From the NCBI GenBank assembly GCA_902609095.1, contig CACLQQ010000001.1:1-64000 (forward strand): a stretch of DNA of 64,000 nucleotides, given 5' to 3'. Below the pieces are notes generated by a model. The model did no database searches. It saw only the letters and a program-made list of their open reading frames with translations, and had not been told where the DNA came from. Position 1 is the first letter of the stretch. Each line of letters starts with the position of its first letter. The DNA comes from an uncultured Bacteroidota bacterium. Its GTDB lineage: Bacteria; Bacteroidota; Bacteroidia; Chitinophagales; Saprospiraceae. The position numbers and the translations under genes were made by a program. Of the stretch, positions 1-9,788 are shown in pieces.

Positions 1-380
1 TATGACCTCGGCTGACTTCTCCCAACAGGTATAAAGCACCTCTGAGAGATCTCCCACAGTAAGACAATTAGCTCTCAAAGAATATCTGCCAGATCTACTA
101 CTTCGGCGCTTTCTTGGGACGCCGCAATGATATGCTTACTCATCCAGCCTCTTAGCCTCTTATCTGTTTCCTCTACGTCAGAATCCTCTTTGTAGTCCTC
201 CTTACTTCAGATCAAGATTCACATCTCTCACACCCTTGGGGCTTATTAGTACTCCTTAGCATCACCTAAGCGTAAAGGGGACTCCCACCCCATTAGCTAA
301 TACATCACTCCTGTAAGTAATGTCTATCACTACACTACTATAGCTATATTAATATAGCGTTTGCCATTCGTGGCACACAC
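1..380 (-). mobile_element. Group IIC intron, 5' ribozyme part (runs off left edge)
   Basis: Read on the minus strand from about 380 to 1, this stretch has the landmarks of a bacterial class C group II intron. It starts GTGTGCC with a GCCA/TGGC stem. It continues with a 'GGGGTGGGAGTCCCC' hairpin, a 'CCAAGGGTGT...GTGAATCTTGATCTGAAG' segment, 'GGATGAGT', 'GGGAGATCT', and finally 'AGAAGTCAGCCGAGGTCATA', the segment that normally lies just before the intron-encoded reverse transcriptase. The maturase ORF should therefore begin just beyond the left edge. The similarity to known group IIC introns (Bacillus halodurans type) is from memory, not from a search. The exact 5' splice site is either 380 or 378, because GTG is repeated. 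Confidence 0.75.
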
Positions 381-389
381 AATCCGTAA

Positions 390-437
390 AACGTCAATAT
401 TCCGCATTCGCTCCATACTGCGTTTGCGAGTGACGTT
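390..437. other. Imperfect hairpin next to the intron (probable insertion target)
   Basis: AACGTCA at 390-396 pairs with TGACGTT at 431-437. Inside it CGCATTCGC faces GCGTTTGCG, with an 8-nt loop. On the minus strand it ends in TTTT, 9-11 nt before the intron 5' end. Group IIC introns are known to insert shortly downstream of terminator-like or attC-like stem-loops, so this is the likely homing target. Confidence 0.6.
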
Positions 438-1266
438 ACCCACAACAATCAGCATCAAATGAGATTTGCTATTCTATTTTCAATTTTTCTTATTGTTGGT
501 TGTCAGAATCAAAATAAGCCAACTAAAAATCAATCAACCAGTAACACTGCTATTGGTGATTCAATAAGAACTGAGGAAGCTCTACCAATTAAAATTGATA
601 CACCTGTTGCAACCCAGAAAGAAGATGTAATTCCTTCGAACGACCTATTATACGAACATCCCAATTATGATATTTGGAACACTTTGGCATATACCCCTGA
701 TGGTGAAGTTGCTCAAGAAGCACTTGATTTTCGAGATAGTGTGAAAGACATTGGATTTACAGTTTCTGCAACCGAAGGATTAATTTTTTTATATAAAGAT
801 CCAGAGTTTCTAACTCTATTTTCACCCTTTTTGAGTGAACGACTGAACTCATTTTTAGTCGAGTACAAAAAGGACATCATATTTCCCTTTACTCAGGACA
901 ACTCGATCATTGTTTCAACCGACGAACATATCAGACGTATGATGTTTTGGGAAGATTTTTCAAAGAGTCACCCTGATTTCGAACTTCCTGAATATGCTAA
1001 CAACGAATTTCGGTTCCTCCTTTTCAAATTTATCCTTGGAACTGGAAATTCTGCTATTCATGATTGGGGCGATATTCCGAAAATTAGATCTGAAGTAATC
1101 GAATCTTATAATAGGGTTATTTCCGACTATCCTAACGCAATTTCTGCGAAGTACTTGAACTTCCTCGAAGAGCAGAACTTCACTTGGAACCGTATTCCTT
1201 TTAACGAGTATGGACGGGGGAAATTCCCTGATATGTATGGGAACTGATACTGATTAAGTGGGTAAC
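435..1266. repeat. 9-bp inverted repeats flanking the lipoprotein gene
   Basis: GTTACCCAC at 435-443 and GTGGGTAAC at 1258-1266 are exact inverted copies bracketing the single gene 459-1247. The flanks are visibly more GC-rich than the AT-rich gene. This resembles a one-gene cassette, but no full attC structure or integrase is visible. Confidence 0.45.
459..1247 (+). CDS. Hypothetical lipoprotein, 262 aa
   Basis: The ATG start gives a short lipoprotein signal peptide with lipobox IVGC (Cys at residue 15), followed by a Lys/Asn/Ser/Thr-rich linker. The mature part is acidic and aromatic-rich with no motif I recognise, and is probably mainly helical. It should be anchored in a membrane facing the periplasm or the outside. 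The gene stands alone between inverted repeats GTTACCCAC/GTGGGTAAC and next to a group IIC intron, so it may be a mobile or cassette-borne gene. It has no in-frame damage, unlike the next several genes. Function unknown. Confidence 0.75.
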   Translation: MRFAILFSIFLIVGCQNQNKPTKNQSTSNTAIGDSIRTEEALPIKIDTPVATQKEDVIPSNDLLYEHPNYDIWNTLAYTPDGEVAQEALDFRDSVKDIGFTVSATEGLIFLYKDPEFLTLFSPFLSERLNSFLVEYKKDIIFPFTQDNSIIVSTDEHIRRMMFWEDFSKSHPDFELPEYANNEFRFLLFKFILGTGNSAIHDWGDIPKIRSEVIESYNRVISDYPNAISAKYLNFLEEQNFTWNRIPFNEYGRGKFPDMYGN

Positions 1267-1661
1267 AAGAGATATGGCCAGTGGCCAACTGAGCTATCTG
1301 ATACTGTTTTTGTAAATGCCCGTTCCACTACCCATTCTGCTAACGTTTGAGCTTTTAACTACTTTTTTCTTTTCTGGACTTTAGACTTTGAGAACGCAGT
1401 GCATTGTGGGTACTGTTGCGGAGGTTGGGCAGTTTCACTACATTATAGATGTTTAAAAGGGATACGGCCACCCACCATATCTGAACGTTCACATAGCATA
1501 TTCGGATCACATACGGGCGAAAAGGTGTGGATTTAGCGCAAGAAATTCAAACAAAAACGCAGAGCCTTTCGCGATGTTAACGGAAAAACGGTTAACTTCT
1601 ACTACCCCTTACCATAATGTAGGTGACCACTCCTCGCTCCGAAAACGACTGATTAAACACA
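1248..1661. other. Intergenic, no gene recognised
   Basis: This stretch is more GC-rich than the neighbouring genes. It has two similar short stretches, 'gagatatggcca' near 1270 and 'gggatacggcca' near 1455. The short ORF at 1574-1771 overlaps the AraC remnant out of frame and is a shadow. I see no RNA gene here. Confidence 0.5.
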
Positions 1662-2834
1662 TTGGACGAATTAGTTTACTTCGATTACAATCAAAAGAGT
1701 CCTGTTTTACTGATCTTCTTTTTCAATGCTATCCTCGGTTCATATTTACTCGTAAAATCTGGAATTTCTGAAAACAAAAAAGATAGTAGATGGTTAGCCC
1801 TATTTGTCTTTCGGGAGGATTATATATCTGCGCATTCATGTTGGCTTATGCCAACTGGTATGCACAGGATGGCTACAGAGAATTACTATACTTCATTCGC
1901 TTCCAACAGTTGTTCCTCATTGGACTTGTCTTTTATATATGTTAAGACCTTGCTCAATCACAATTTAAAGCTAGACCTCAATCATTTGATTCATTTCTTA
2001 CCCGCTGGATTATATTTGGTCTACAGCTTGATTGTCTTCGTTAGTGATGTATTTATTTTCGAGGAGTTCTATGTCTATACTGATGGTAGAGATAAGGACT
2101 TAGCTTTCTGGTATCAGTTAACAGGTCTATGTTCGATGCTATTTTATACTATTAAGCTTCAGTCATTATCAGAGATACCGTACTCTATTAATTCATGAAG
2201 TTAGTTTCGCTGATCAAATTTCATTTAGATGGATAATGCCCTTTATTATCGCTTTTAGCATTGTTCTAATATCGAGGGTACTATTTTTATTCTGAATCCC
2301 GAGTGGGAATCTTTTGGTCGTAAATATTGATACTATCTGTGCTTTTCAATATTGTGGCTATAAATAGCTATTGAAGGATATGCAAAAACACTCAAAAGCT
2401 CCTATACCCTAAATGCCGATCTATTGACGGAGCTCGATTCTGATCAAAATCAGATCGTTGATCCAATAGCCGATTTGGCAGAAGTCAAAACTCTAAAAGA
2501 ATGGATAGTTAAAATCAATAATCTCTTTGATATCGAAGAGGTCTGCAAGAATTCCAATATCACCGTCACAGATTTAGCCAAAATATTACAAACCAATTGC
2601 AATATGGTTTCTAAGGTTATCAATCAAGAGTTCAAAATGAACTTTAATGATCTGGTGAATCAGAAATGTGCCGAAGCAATTATAGAGCAATTGCACCAAG
2701 GCGCACATTCCTGTAACACTTTGCTTGGTATTTCTTTGGACTGTGGATTTAATTCCAAGACCACTTTTAACAGGGCCTTCAAAAAATATACTAATACTAC
2801 TCCTAAACGATACAGTGCAATAAATCAGCTATGA
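1662..2834 (+). pseudogene. AraC-family regulator with membrane N-terminus, broken
   Basis: The pieces join into one protein of the Bacteroidota type with a multi-TM N-terminal half and a C-terminal AraC DNA-binding domain. The N-terminus is hydrophobic (FFFNAILGSYLLVKSGISE). Near 1813 the meaningful frame shifts to 'GGLYICAFMLAYANWYAQ' and returns near 1935. Another break lies after about 2160. The HTH part (2424-2834) has LGISLDCGFNSKTTFNRAFKKYTNTTPKRY, a classic AraC signature. The ATG is absent and the first usable codon is TTG at 1662. At least three frameshifts or stops make it non-functional as one protein. The HTH fragment could in principle be made alone, but I think that unlikely. 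Confidence 0.8.
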
Positions 2835-2899
2835 TAAAAAGGATTCAAATAGTCATTTGAACCGAATAGTTGCAACAGTTGATTTAGGTTGCACTCAAA

Positions 2900-4528
2900 A
2901 TGTATATTATGAATATTTATAAACTTTTTGTAACACTTCTAACGCTGTTATCTGTTAAGCTCTGTGCACAATCAGTAGCAGTCATCGATAGCGCATCAAT
3001 AAGTAAAGTACTAGATCAATATACGGATGATGATTCCCCCAGGAATGGCAGTTGTAATAATAAAAGATGGGCGCAATATTTAGATTACGCGAATTTAGAA
3101 CATTGGGCTAAAATAAATCAAAATACTCGTTTCAAAATTGCCTCCAATGCTAAACAGTTTACCGCACTATGTATTTTACAACTCGCTGAAACCAATCAAC
3201 TCGAGTTGGACGATAACATCAATATCTACCTACCTGAGATACATCAACACATCTCACACCCCATAACAATATCAAATCTGCTGAATCATACCAGCGGTAT
3301 CAGGGACTATTGCGAGCTCTTAGCTCTATAAGGTGAGTCCTGGTGGAAACAATTCATAGACAATGGTGATATCATGGAGTTATTAGAGGCACAAGAAAAC
3401 TTGAACTTCATTCCTGGAACAGAGTATCAATACAGTAACTCTAACTATATCCTGCTTGCTGAAATCGTCAAGAAAATAACAGGTATGAAGTTTAGCACAT
3501 ATACAAGGGAGTTATTCGAAAGTTTAAACATGAAACAGACCAGTTTCCTGACGCATTATGGTGCTATCATCCCAAATAGAGCCAGACCCTATGGCAATTG
3601 GAATGGCTGGATCGAAGAACCTACAATTACAGATGTTCATGGAGATGGCGCACTATTCACCACCTTACAAGATTAAATGAAGTGGGAACAAATCATTCAA
3701 CTCAATAATGATGAGTATCTATCACCAGAACTGGTAACTATCAGCCAAACACCTATAGAAGAATCTTCAATAGGTCATTACGGTGATGGGTTGATGTTTG
3801 ATCATATAGAGGACTTATACTATCAATGTCAAGACGGGGCTACAGCAGCATATAGTTCAACCTTCTTGCGATTTCCTTAAGAAAATTATCGTTAGTCGTA
3901 ATGTCTAATAATAGAAATAGTCCCGCTAACTATATTGCTTTGCAGATAGCTATTATGATTTTGGATATTGACTTAAATAATAAGAAATATTATAGTGAAC
4001 CAGACAGTGTAGAGTTGCTAAATGATTATCAAATGTAACAGGTAATTACCTAAGCCATGATGGCAGCCTTATCACTATTATAGAAAAAGAAGGTTCTTTA
4101 TACAGAGAAATTTATCAAAGAGATCTTATTAGGCTCATTCCTGAACGAGGAGGACTGTTTGAATACGAAACAATCAAAAATCTGAAGATGAACTTTGCCA
4201 ACATTGGTAAACCAAAACAGAAATTCATACTCTACCTCTCCTCTCAAGAACCCAGTAATTACTACAAGTATTCTGATCTCAATCTGGATGATTTAGACAA
4301 AACTGAGTTGAATGGACGCTACCATAATACTGAAACTGATAGAGAAATACTCGTCGATTATGTAAATGGCACAAACTATACAATTACCAAAAATGGTCGA
4401 GCACGACAGGCCTAATTAGTAATGGAAGACTACTTACGTATGATGAGTTCATATGAAAAAACAATCAAGTTACAGGAATCAAAGTAAATAATGAGAGAAT
4501 AACGAATGTCATCTATAATAAAACATAA
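2900..4528 (+). pseudogene. Serine hydrolase (class C beta-lactamase family), broken
   Basis: The reconstructed protein has a signal peptide, the catalytic SxxK as SNAK in 'FKIASNAKQFTA', the 'LLNHTSGIRDY' segment, the YSN motif in 'YQYSNSNYILLAEI', and the C-terminal domain typical of these hydrolases (ELNGRYHNTE...). Damage includes an extra C in a CCCCC run near 3036 that shifts the frame, in-frame TAA at 3329-3331, TAA at 3674-3676 (where the family has Leu in 'TTLQD-L-KW'), stops after 3880, and further shifts between 3880 and 4420. The natural end reads '...NVIYNKT' at 4528. Originally it would have been a secreted or periplasmic peptidase/esterase-like enzyme. Confidence 0.85.
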
Positions 4529-5039
4529 TCACACTAAACAATGGTGCTACATCATATTTCTAAAAAGTTTGCTCAAATTAATGGAAAAATAGGGATCTCT
4601 TTAAATGTTTTAATTAATGTCGTACTGAATGTTAAGCTAAAAAATAGTTATTATGTTAATCCGTTAACAATTTTAATTAGATCATTATCCATATAGATAC
4701 CAGTAACCAAATACTTCGACAAGAAGCGATACAAAGTATTTTAATTCATTCACACTGAGGTGTCCTATGGCCCTATACAGATTGTAATAGAAACTGTATG
4801 AGTAACTAAAAGAATAATCAAAATTTAATTATTTGATTCTCAATCAACTACATTAATATTCAATATTATGCTAATGAGTCTTCGAGTATACTACTATCTC
4901 CATTATACTATCAATTGAGACAAATTTTGAAATACTGCCACTCAATAATTACTATTTCAGTTTTGACTTCTTAGTTTCGAACTAACACGCTAAATAAATA
5001 CTGATAATTCTTAATACTTAGCCCAAAGAAATAGCAAAT
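4529..5039. other. Intergenic, very AT-rich, nothing recognised
   Basis: No frame in this 510-bp stretch stays open or resembles a family I know, and no clear repeat or hairpin with a T-run is visible. It could be older, unrecognisable gene debris between two pseudogenes. Confidence 0.4.
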
Positions 5040-5472
5040 GCAAAACTATGAAATCAGAAAATTAGAGGAATATGATCAAGATTACATCGGTATAAGAGAA
5101 TTAATATCCATAGATACTAATCATAAAGGTTCTCTAACACGACTCTCTGTAAATCAAAATATAAATTTGATTCTAATGGTTAGCTTCAAAAATAGGTAAC
5201 GCCCCTCGAGCCAATCATTATCATAAGATAAAAGATGAGTATTTTTTTTAATTGAAGGTGCTGTCTATGGTTATTTCAAGAATGATGACCTAAAGGATGA
5301 CATTATACGAATCAGAAAAGAGAAAAATACAATGGTACATATTAAGCCTGGATGTGTTCATGCTTTTGAAGCAATCGAAAATGGTTATGCTATCGAATTC
5401 ACCTCTAATACTGCTGAGGAAATAGCTAATGACACCTTTGACGAACATTTAATAGATCAGTATAAGTCTTAA
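5040..5472 (+). pseudogene. Small cupin-domain protein, frameshifted
   Basis: The N-terminal piece (MQNYEIRKLEEYDQDYIG..., 'KGSLTRL') stops near 5198. A shifted frame then gives the cupin metal-site motif 'NHYHKIKDEYFF'. That frame is lost at a run of eight T around 5245 and resumes as 'LIEGAVYGYFKNDDL...VHIKPGCVHAFEAIENG' to TAA at 5472. The arrangement is that of a sugar-epimerase-like (WxcM/FdtA or dTDP-dehydrorhamnose-epimerase-like) cupin, often involved in surface polysaccharide sugars. At least two frameshifts; the T8 tract is the kind of site where a sequencing slip should also be considered. Confidence 0.65.
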
Positions 5473-5697
5473 TATCTAGCAAATACTGTTATCTCTCTTG
5501 ATGAATCATTGGGATATGAACCTTAAATGTTCACTAAAAGCTATAAGGCCGACCCTTTGATTCTATTTCCAATCAACGAGAACTAAGGACATAATCCATG
5601 TGAAACAAGATACCTACACCTCATAGTGAATTAAAACGAGCTATGAGTCAATAACTAACTACTCACCACCAACGATCAACTAACTAATTACTAACTC

Positions 5698-6366
5698 CTA
5701 CCCTTCTTCCTCTCCATTTTTAAGGCGGACGATGCTCAGTCCATTTTTACCTTGGAGGCCATATTCGGCTAACTCACTGCATCGATGGATGACTCTGATG
5801 TGCTTACTGTCTTGAGTAGGAATCGCATTGAGTGATTCTGGAGACATCTGCATCCCTTCAACTAAGATATGTGGATCATCCACTGTAATTACTGAGTGAT
5901 GACCGCCTCTGCCAACGAGAATCTTACCGTTAACCACTCGAACTTGATAAAAGATTTTATCCAGTATCTCAAAAATACTGGTATAACTGCTATAGAGGTT
6001 TTGATCTCGAGTTTCTTTGATAGTAGAATCATAGCCTAAGGCCTCGAACTCTTTTAGATTGATAGGATCGTCTACTTTTTTGAAGACAAAATCCATTCTC
6101 CTTTTTCCCGTATACTCTTGAATTACATAGTCATAGTCAGGATGAAATATAGTTACAAGCTTAGTTCCTCGATCTAATTTCAACTTATACTTGCCTTTTT
6201 TATTAGAGATCGCCTTAACCCACTTCATATCAACGTAGATATGAGCACTGGAAATAGGGTTCTGTTGAGCATCCATGACCGTACCGCTCACCTTGATTTT
6301 ACTCTGAGCTGATATAGATAAGGATGTAACGATGAAAAAATGTGAAAGGAGTATCCTGAAATTCAT
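5698..6366 (-). CDS. Secreted carboxypeptidase-regulatory-like / TonB plug-like protein
   Basis: This 222-aa protein has a clear signal peptide ending SISAQS. A CarboxypepD_reg-like beta-sandwich follows (KVSGTVMDAQQNPISSAHIYV...GKYKLKLDRG). The C-terminal segment reads like a TonB-receptor plug (HHSVITVDDPHILVEGMQM...IRVIHRCSELAEYGLQGKNGLSIVRLK), the 'GxxGxNGxIxI' plug ending. There is no beta-barrel, so it is a stand-alone plug-like protein, either a natural small family or the remnant of a receptor. The reading frame is clean. It probably acts in the periplasm or at the outer membrane; its partner is unknown. Confidence 0.7.
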   Translation of the reverse strand: MNFRILLSHFFIVTSLSISAQSKIKVSGTVMDAQQNPISSAHIYVDMKWVKAISNKKGKYKLKLDRGTKLVTIFHPDYDYVIQEYTGKRRMDFVFKKVDDPINLKEFEALGYDSTIKETRDQNLYSSYTSIFEILDKIFYQVRVVNGKILVGRGGHHSVITVDDPHILVEGMQMSPESLNAIPTQDSKHIRVIHRCSELAEYGLQGKNGLSIVRLKNGEEEG

Positions 6367-6638
6367 ACTTTATTGAATAGATATGGTTGAAATACTTTGA
6401 TCACAACATTAGTTAGGATCGTATTACAGATTTATCAAAATAGTCAATTGACTCGGATGAAGGCATCCTCTCACCTATTTTTACTAAATCAATAACTATG
6501 GGTCTAACGATCTACCTGCTTCGACAGTAGTTTCGCTCGGCAGCTTACGAAGCAATAATTGTTGATAAATCACAAGATATGTGTTCTATGTGCATTGATG
6601 TTGCTATAATAGCATGATCACTATTGGGAATCTATCAT

Positions 6639-7559
6639 ATGAAAAAATACACCTTTACTCTCATTATTTTTTTGGCAGCGACATCTGCATTAATTTTTCC
6701 GGAGTTTTATACTACGATAGGCTCATTTGAACTTAAGAGACTGATTGTACCTATCCTAATGGTAATCATGTTTGGCATGGGGACAAGCATGGCGTTACAA
6801 GATTTTTACAATGTGCTAAAAATACCCAAAGGGGTTATCGTGGGCTTGCTATGTCAGTTCACGATTATGCCAATAGTGGGATTCTCATTAGCGGCAATCT
6901 CTGGATTGGGGCCTGAGATCGTAGCAGGAATCATACTGGTAGGGTGTTCCCCCAGTGGATTAGCCTCTAATGTCATGTCCTATATAGCCAAGGCGAATCT
7001 GGCACTATCACTAACCTTAACCATGTTGGCAACAGTGATTGCCCCTGTGATGACACCGCTCCTCATGAAAACCTTAGCGAATCAATATGTTCCGATAGAT
7101 TTCATGAGCATGTTTTGGAGTATCGTAAAGATCGTCATCATACCAGTAATGCTGGGAGTGATCGTTAACAGAACCTTAGAAAATCAAAAAGAACTACTGG
7201 ACAAATACATGCCATTGCTATCGATGGCAGGTATAGCCTTAGTGATCACAATTATAACCGCAGCTGGTCGAGATTCTCTATTACATATAGGACTTAAGTT
7301 GATCGCTATCGTTGTCCTACACAATACGATCGGTTACTTCTTCGGCTATTGGATCGGTAAGGCAGCAGGTTTAGACCTACAGTCTCGGCGTACTATAGGA
7401 TTAGAGGTTGGTATGCAAAATTCAGGTCTGGCCTCTGGTATTGCCATGGAGATGAATCGTATTGCTACCATGGGTCTGGCGCCAGCGGTATTTGGCCCAT
7501 TCATGAATATAACAGGTTCCTCTTTAGCCAGTTATTGGTCAGGGGACTCAGAAGAGTAA
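6639..7559 (+). CDS. BASS-type (bile acid:sodium symporter family) transporter
   Basis: An integral membrane protein of about 306 aa with around nine to ten hydrophobic segments. The family motif region is 'GIILVGCSPSGLASNVMSYIAKANLALS', and 'EVGMQNSGLASGIAMEMN' lies in the last third, both typical of the SBF/BASS fold. I prefer the ATG at 6639 (MKKYTF...) over the TTG at 6624 in the ORF track. These carriers import organic anions with sodium. Its position next to KDPG aldolase and KDG kinase (both on the opposite strand) suggests a sugar-acid or keto-acid substrate, which is inference. No damage is seen. Confidence 0.85.
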   Translation: MKKYTFTLIIFLAATSALIFPEFYTTIGSFELKRLIVPILMVIMFGMGTSMALQDFYNVLKIPKGVIVGLLCQFTIMPIVGFSLAAISGLGPEIVAGIILVGCSPSGLASNVMSYIAKANLALSLTLTMLATVIAPVMTPLLMKTLANQYVPIDFMSMFWSIVKIVIIPVMLGVIVNRTLENQKELLDKYMPLLSMAGIALVITIITAAGRDSLLHIGLKLIAIVVLHNTIGYFFGYWIGKAAGLDLQSRRTIGLEVGMQNSGLASGIAMEMNRIATMGLAPAVFGPFMNITGSSLASYWSGDSEE

Positions 7560-7625
7560 GGGTTAATTGAGTATGGAAAATGATCAAGTGATAATTCAGA
7601 ATGGACAATTGATAATTCACAGTAC

Positions 7626-8291
7626 CTACTTATACTTCTTAATAACGGCTAATACGGTTTGAACATTTTCAGTAAGCTGCTCGAATTTTCGGCCCGATAC
7701 AATATCCTTAGTAAAAAGCTTTGATCCCATGCCTACACATGTAGCTCCTGCCTCAAACCATCCTTTTAAATTTTCTTCATCCATGCTCACTCCTCCTGTT
7801 GGCATAATACTGGTCCATGGTTGAGGCGCCTTAATCGCCTTAATCATTCCAGGTCCATAGATTCCTCCTGGAAATATTTTAACTACTTCGCAGCCTAACT
7901 CCTCAGCTTTGGCTATCTCTGTTATTGATCCACACCCTGGAGACCAAAGCACCTTCCTTCTGTTACAAACGATTGCTACATCCTCCCTGAATAATGGCGT
8001 CACAATAAAGTTTGCTCCCAGAGACATGTAGATACTTGCAGAAGCCGCATCTGTAATAGAACCTACACCCAAGATCATCTCAGGAAGTTCTGCATTGCAA
8101 TAGAGACTCAGATCCCTAAATACTTCATTCGCAAAATCGCCTCGATTCGTAAATTCTAATAGTCGTGCACCTCCATCATAACATGCCTTCACTAATTGCT
8201 TAGAAAGCTCCACATCACTATCATAGAATAAGGGAACCAAGCCTGTTGATTCCATTGTCTGTGCTACTTGTATTCTTGTAAATCTGGCCAT
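7626..8291 (-). CDS. eda: KDPG / 4-hydroxy-2-oxoglutarate aldolase
   Basis: A class I aldolase of the Entner-Doudoroff/KDG route: it cleaves 2-keto-3-deoxy-6-phosphogluconate to pyruvate and glyceraldehyde-3-phosphate. Family marks are 'GLVPLFY', 'ARLLEFTNRG' (Glu/Arg of the active site), 'GVGSI', the Schiff-base lysine in 'EVVKIFPGG', and 'IMPTGGV'. The ORF track starts it at 8528, but the first 79 residues are a spacer plus the C-terminal half of a dead four-helix-bundle gene read in frame. The family start is the ATG at 8291 (MARFTRIQVAQTM). It pairs with the KDG kinase upstream on the same strand. Confidence 0.9.
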   Translation of the reverse strand: MARFTRIQVAQTMESTGLVPLFYDSDVELSKQLVKACYDGGARLLEFTNRGDFANEVFRDLSLYCNAELPEMILGVGSITDAASASIYMSLGANFIVTPLFREDVAIVCNRRKVLWSPGCGSITEIAKAEELGCEVVKIFPGGIYGPGMIKAIKAPQPWTSIMPTGGVSMDEENLKGWFEAGATCVGMGSKLFTKDIVSGRKFEQLTENVQTVLAVIKKYK

Positions 8292-8339
8292 AATTAAATT
8301 GACAATTAATATTTCATAATGGATAATTGCTTTTGAGAA

Positions 8340-8699
8340 ATGGTAACATCTACTACTTTTTAGTGACTTAACTATTGAAATAAATTTTTTTAATACTTCT
8401 TCATCATCGGTGATATGAGACTCATAATCGTTAATTTCGATATAATCGGTGTCAGACAGAAGATTTATCCAATAAATAGATTCATTTATCTCCTTTAAGC
8501 CTATTGACATTTTATTGATGAATTCCACTTTACTCTAAGCATGTTCAACTTCTCTTACCATTGACCCAGAGGCTTTACCACTCTATAATAATTGTTTAAA
8601 CAAGACATTTTCATTCCTCTTTTTCTTAAGTCTCTGGCAAAGTCGAACTATTCTGATCGAAAACTGATATGATTTATCTTTAACGACATTCTTTTTCAT
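8340..8699 (-). pseudogene. Four-helix-bundle (23S rRNA IVS-type) protein, broken
   Basis: From ATG at 8699 the minus strand reads MKKNVVKDKSYQFSIRIVRL...NENVLFKQLL, then TAG, SGKASGSMVREVEHA, then TAG, SKVEFINKMSIGLKEINESIYWINLL. This is the family of small four-helix-bundle proteins first found in 23S rRNA intervening sequences and common as single genes in Bacteroidota. The two TAG codons sit where the family usually has Arg and Glu. The tail runs in frame into the eda spacer, creating a false fusion ORF. It starts directly at the edge of a TCAATTC tandem repeat. Confidence 0.8.
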
Positions 8700-8746
8700 C
8701 AATTCTCAATTCTCAATTCTCAATTCTCAATTCTCAATTCTCAATT
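8699..8746. repeat. Tandem 7-bp repeat (TCAATTC) x ~7
   Basis: Almost seven perfect copies of TCAATTC lie between the kdgK stop and the four-helix-bundle ATG. Related AATTGACAATT / CAATTGATAATT pieces recur in nearby spacers (7602-7619, 8298-8331, about 9860). It is probably a slippage-grown spacer repeat. Confidence 0.85.
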
Positions 8747-8750
8747 AAAG

Positions 8751-9788
8751 TTACCTCGCAACTCTACCTGAAGCGTCTCCGGACATCAACTTCTCTACCT
8801 CCTCCTTAGTAGATAAGTTGACATCGCCAAATATGGTATGCTTGAGACATGAGGCTGCAACAGCAAAATTTAAAGCTGCTTGATCATCATCTGGGTAGTT
8901 CATCAAGCCATAGATAAGACCTCCCATGAAACTATCTCCTCCTCCTACTCTATCGATAATATGAGTAATTTGATATGTTGGTGCTTCATAAAATTGTTTA
9001 CCATCCCATAGTACTCCAGACCATGTGTTATGTGATGCGCTTATACTCCCTCGTAATGTTGTAATCGCTTTTTTACATCTTGGGAACATTTCCATGAGCT
9101 GCTGCAATACTGATAAGTATGCCTTCCCCTCAATATGATCACCACTGGTTACGTCCACGCCGTCTGGATGGAAACCAAAATGCTTTTCTGCATCGTCCTC
9201 GTTACCCAAGATAATATCACAACCGGCAACCAAATCTGGCATTACCGCACCAGGCTCTTTGCCATATTTCCAAAGCTTCATTCTGTAGTTCAAATCTGTT
9301 GATACTGTAACCCCCCCTTTATTCGCCATTTGAATGGCTTCTAAGCACGCATCTGCGGCACCTTGTGAGATTGCCGGAGTAATACCTGTCCAATGAAACC
9401 AGCCGGCATCCTTAAATACTTCTGCCCAATCAATCATACCAGCTTCTATTGTGGACATAGCAGAATGGGCTCTGTCGTATACAACTTTAGAGCCTCTGCT
9501 TACAGCTCCTATCTCAAGGAAGTATATCCCTAAGCGCTCGCCACCTCTGACAATATGTTGAGTGCCGACATTCCTTTTACGCATTTCCATTAATGCACAC
9601 TCGCCAATATCATTGTCAGGTAGTCGAGTAACGAAATCTACAGGTATACCATAATTAGCCAACGATACAGCTACATTACTCTCGCCACCGCCATACACTA
9701 CATCAAAAGATGATGCCTGTGAGAAACGCCTCCATTCTGGTGGCGTTAACCTTAACATGATCTCTCCAAATGTTACAACCTTTTTCAT
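8751..9788 (-). CDS. kdgK: PfkB sugar kinase, 2-dehydro-3-deoxygluconokinase
   Basis: A ribokinase-fold kinase of about 345 aa that phosphorylates 2-keto-3-deoxygluconate to KDPG, the substrate of the adjacent aldolase. The N-terminus 'VVTFGEIMLRLTPP' is characteristic of the KDG kinase subgroup. 'VVYGGGESNVAVSLANYG' is the sugar-binding Gly motif, 'DLNYRMKLW' a mid-protein motif, and 'IIDRVGGGDSFMGGLIYG' the ATP/anion-hole motif with the catalytic Asp. I take ATG 9788 (MKKVV) as the start; an in-frame ATG at 9803 adds five residues. It is transcribed in the direction of eda, with the dead four-helix-bundle gene between them. Confidence 0.88.
   Translation of the reverse strand: MKKVVTFGEIMLRLTPPEWRRFSQASSFDVVYGGGESNVAVSLANYGIPVDFVTRLPDNDIGECALMEMRKRNVGTQHIVRGGERLGIYFLEIGAVSRGSKVVYDRAHSAMSTIEAGMIDWAEVFKDAGWFHWTGITPAISQGAADACLEAIQMANKGGVTVSTDLNYRMKLWKYGKEPGAVMPDLVAGCDIILGNEDDAEKHFGFHPDGVDVTSGDHIEGKAYLSVLQQLMEMFPRCKKAITTLRGSISASHNTWSGVLWDGKQFYEAPTYQITHIIDRVGGGDSFMGGLIYGLMNYPDDDQAALNFAVAASCLKHTIFGDVNLSTKEEVEKLMSGDASGRVAR

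Noticed and set aside
390-437. Canonical integron attC site
   Set aside because: Size and imperfect pairing fit, but the GTTRRRY and RYYYAAC boxes are not present and no integrase gene is seen. Kept only as a hairpin target.
8699-8746. CRISPR-like array
   Set aside because: The repeat unit is 7 bp with no spacers and no cas genes; it is a simple tandem repeat.
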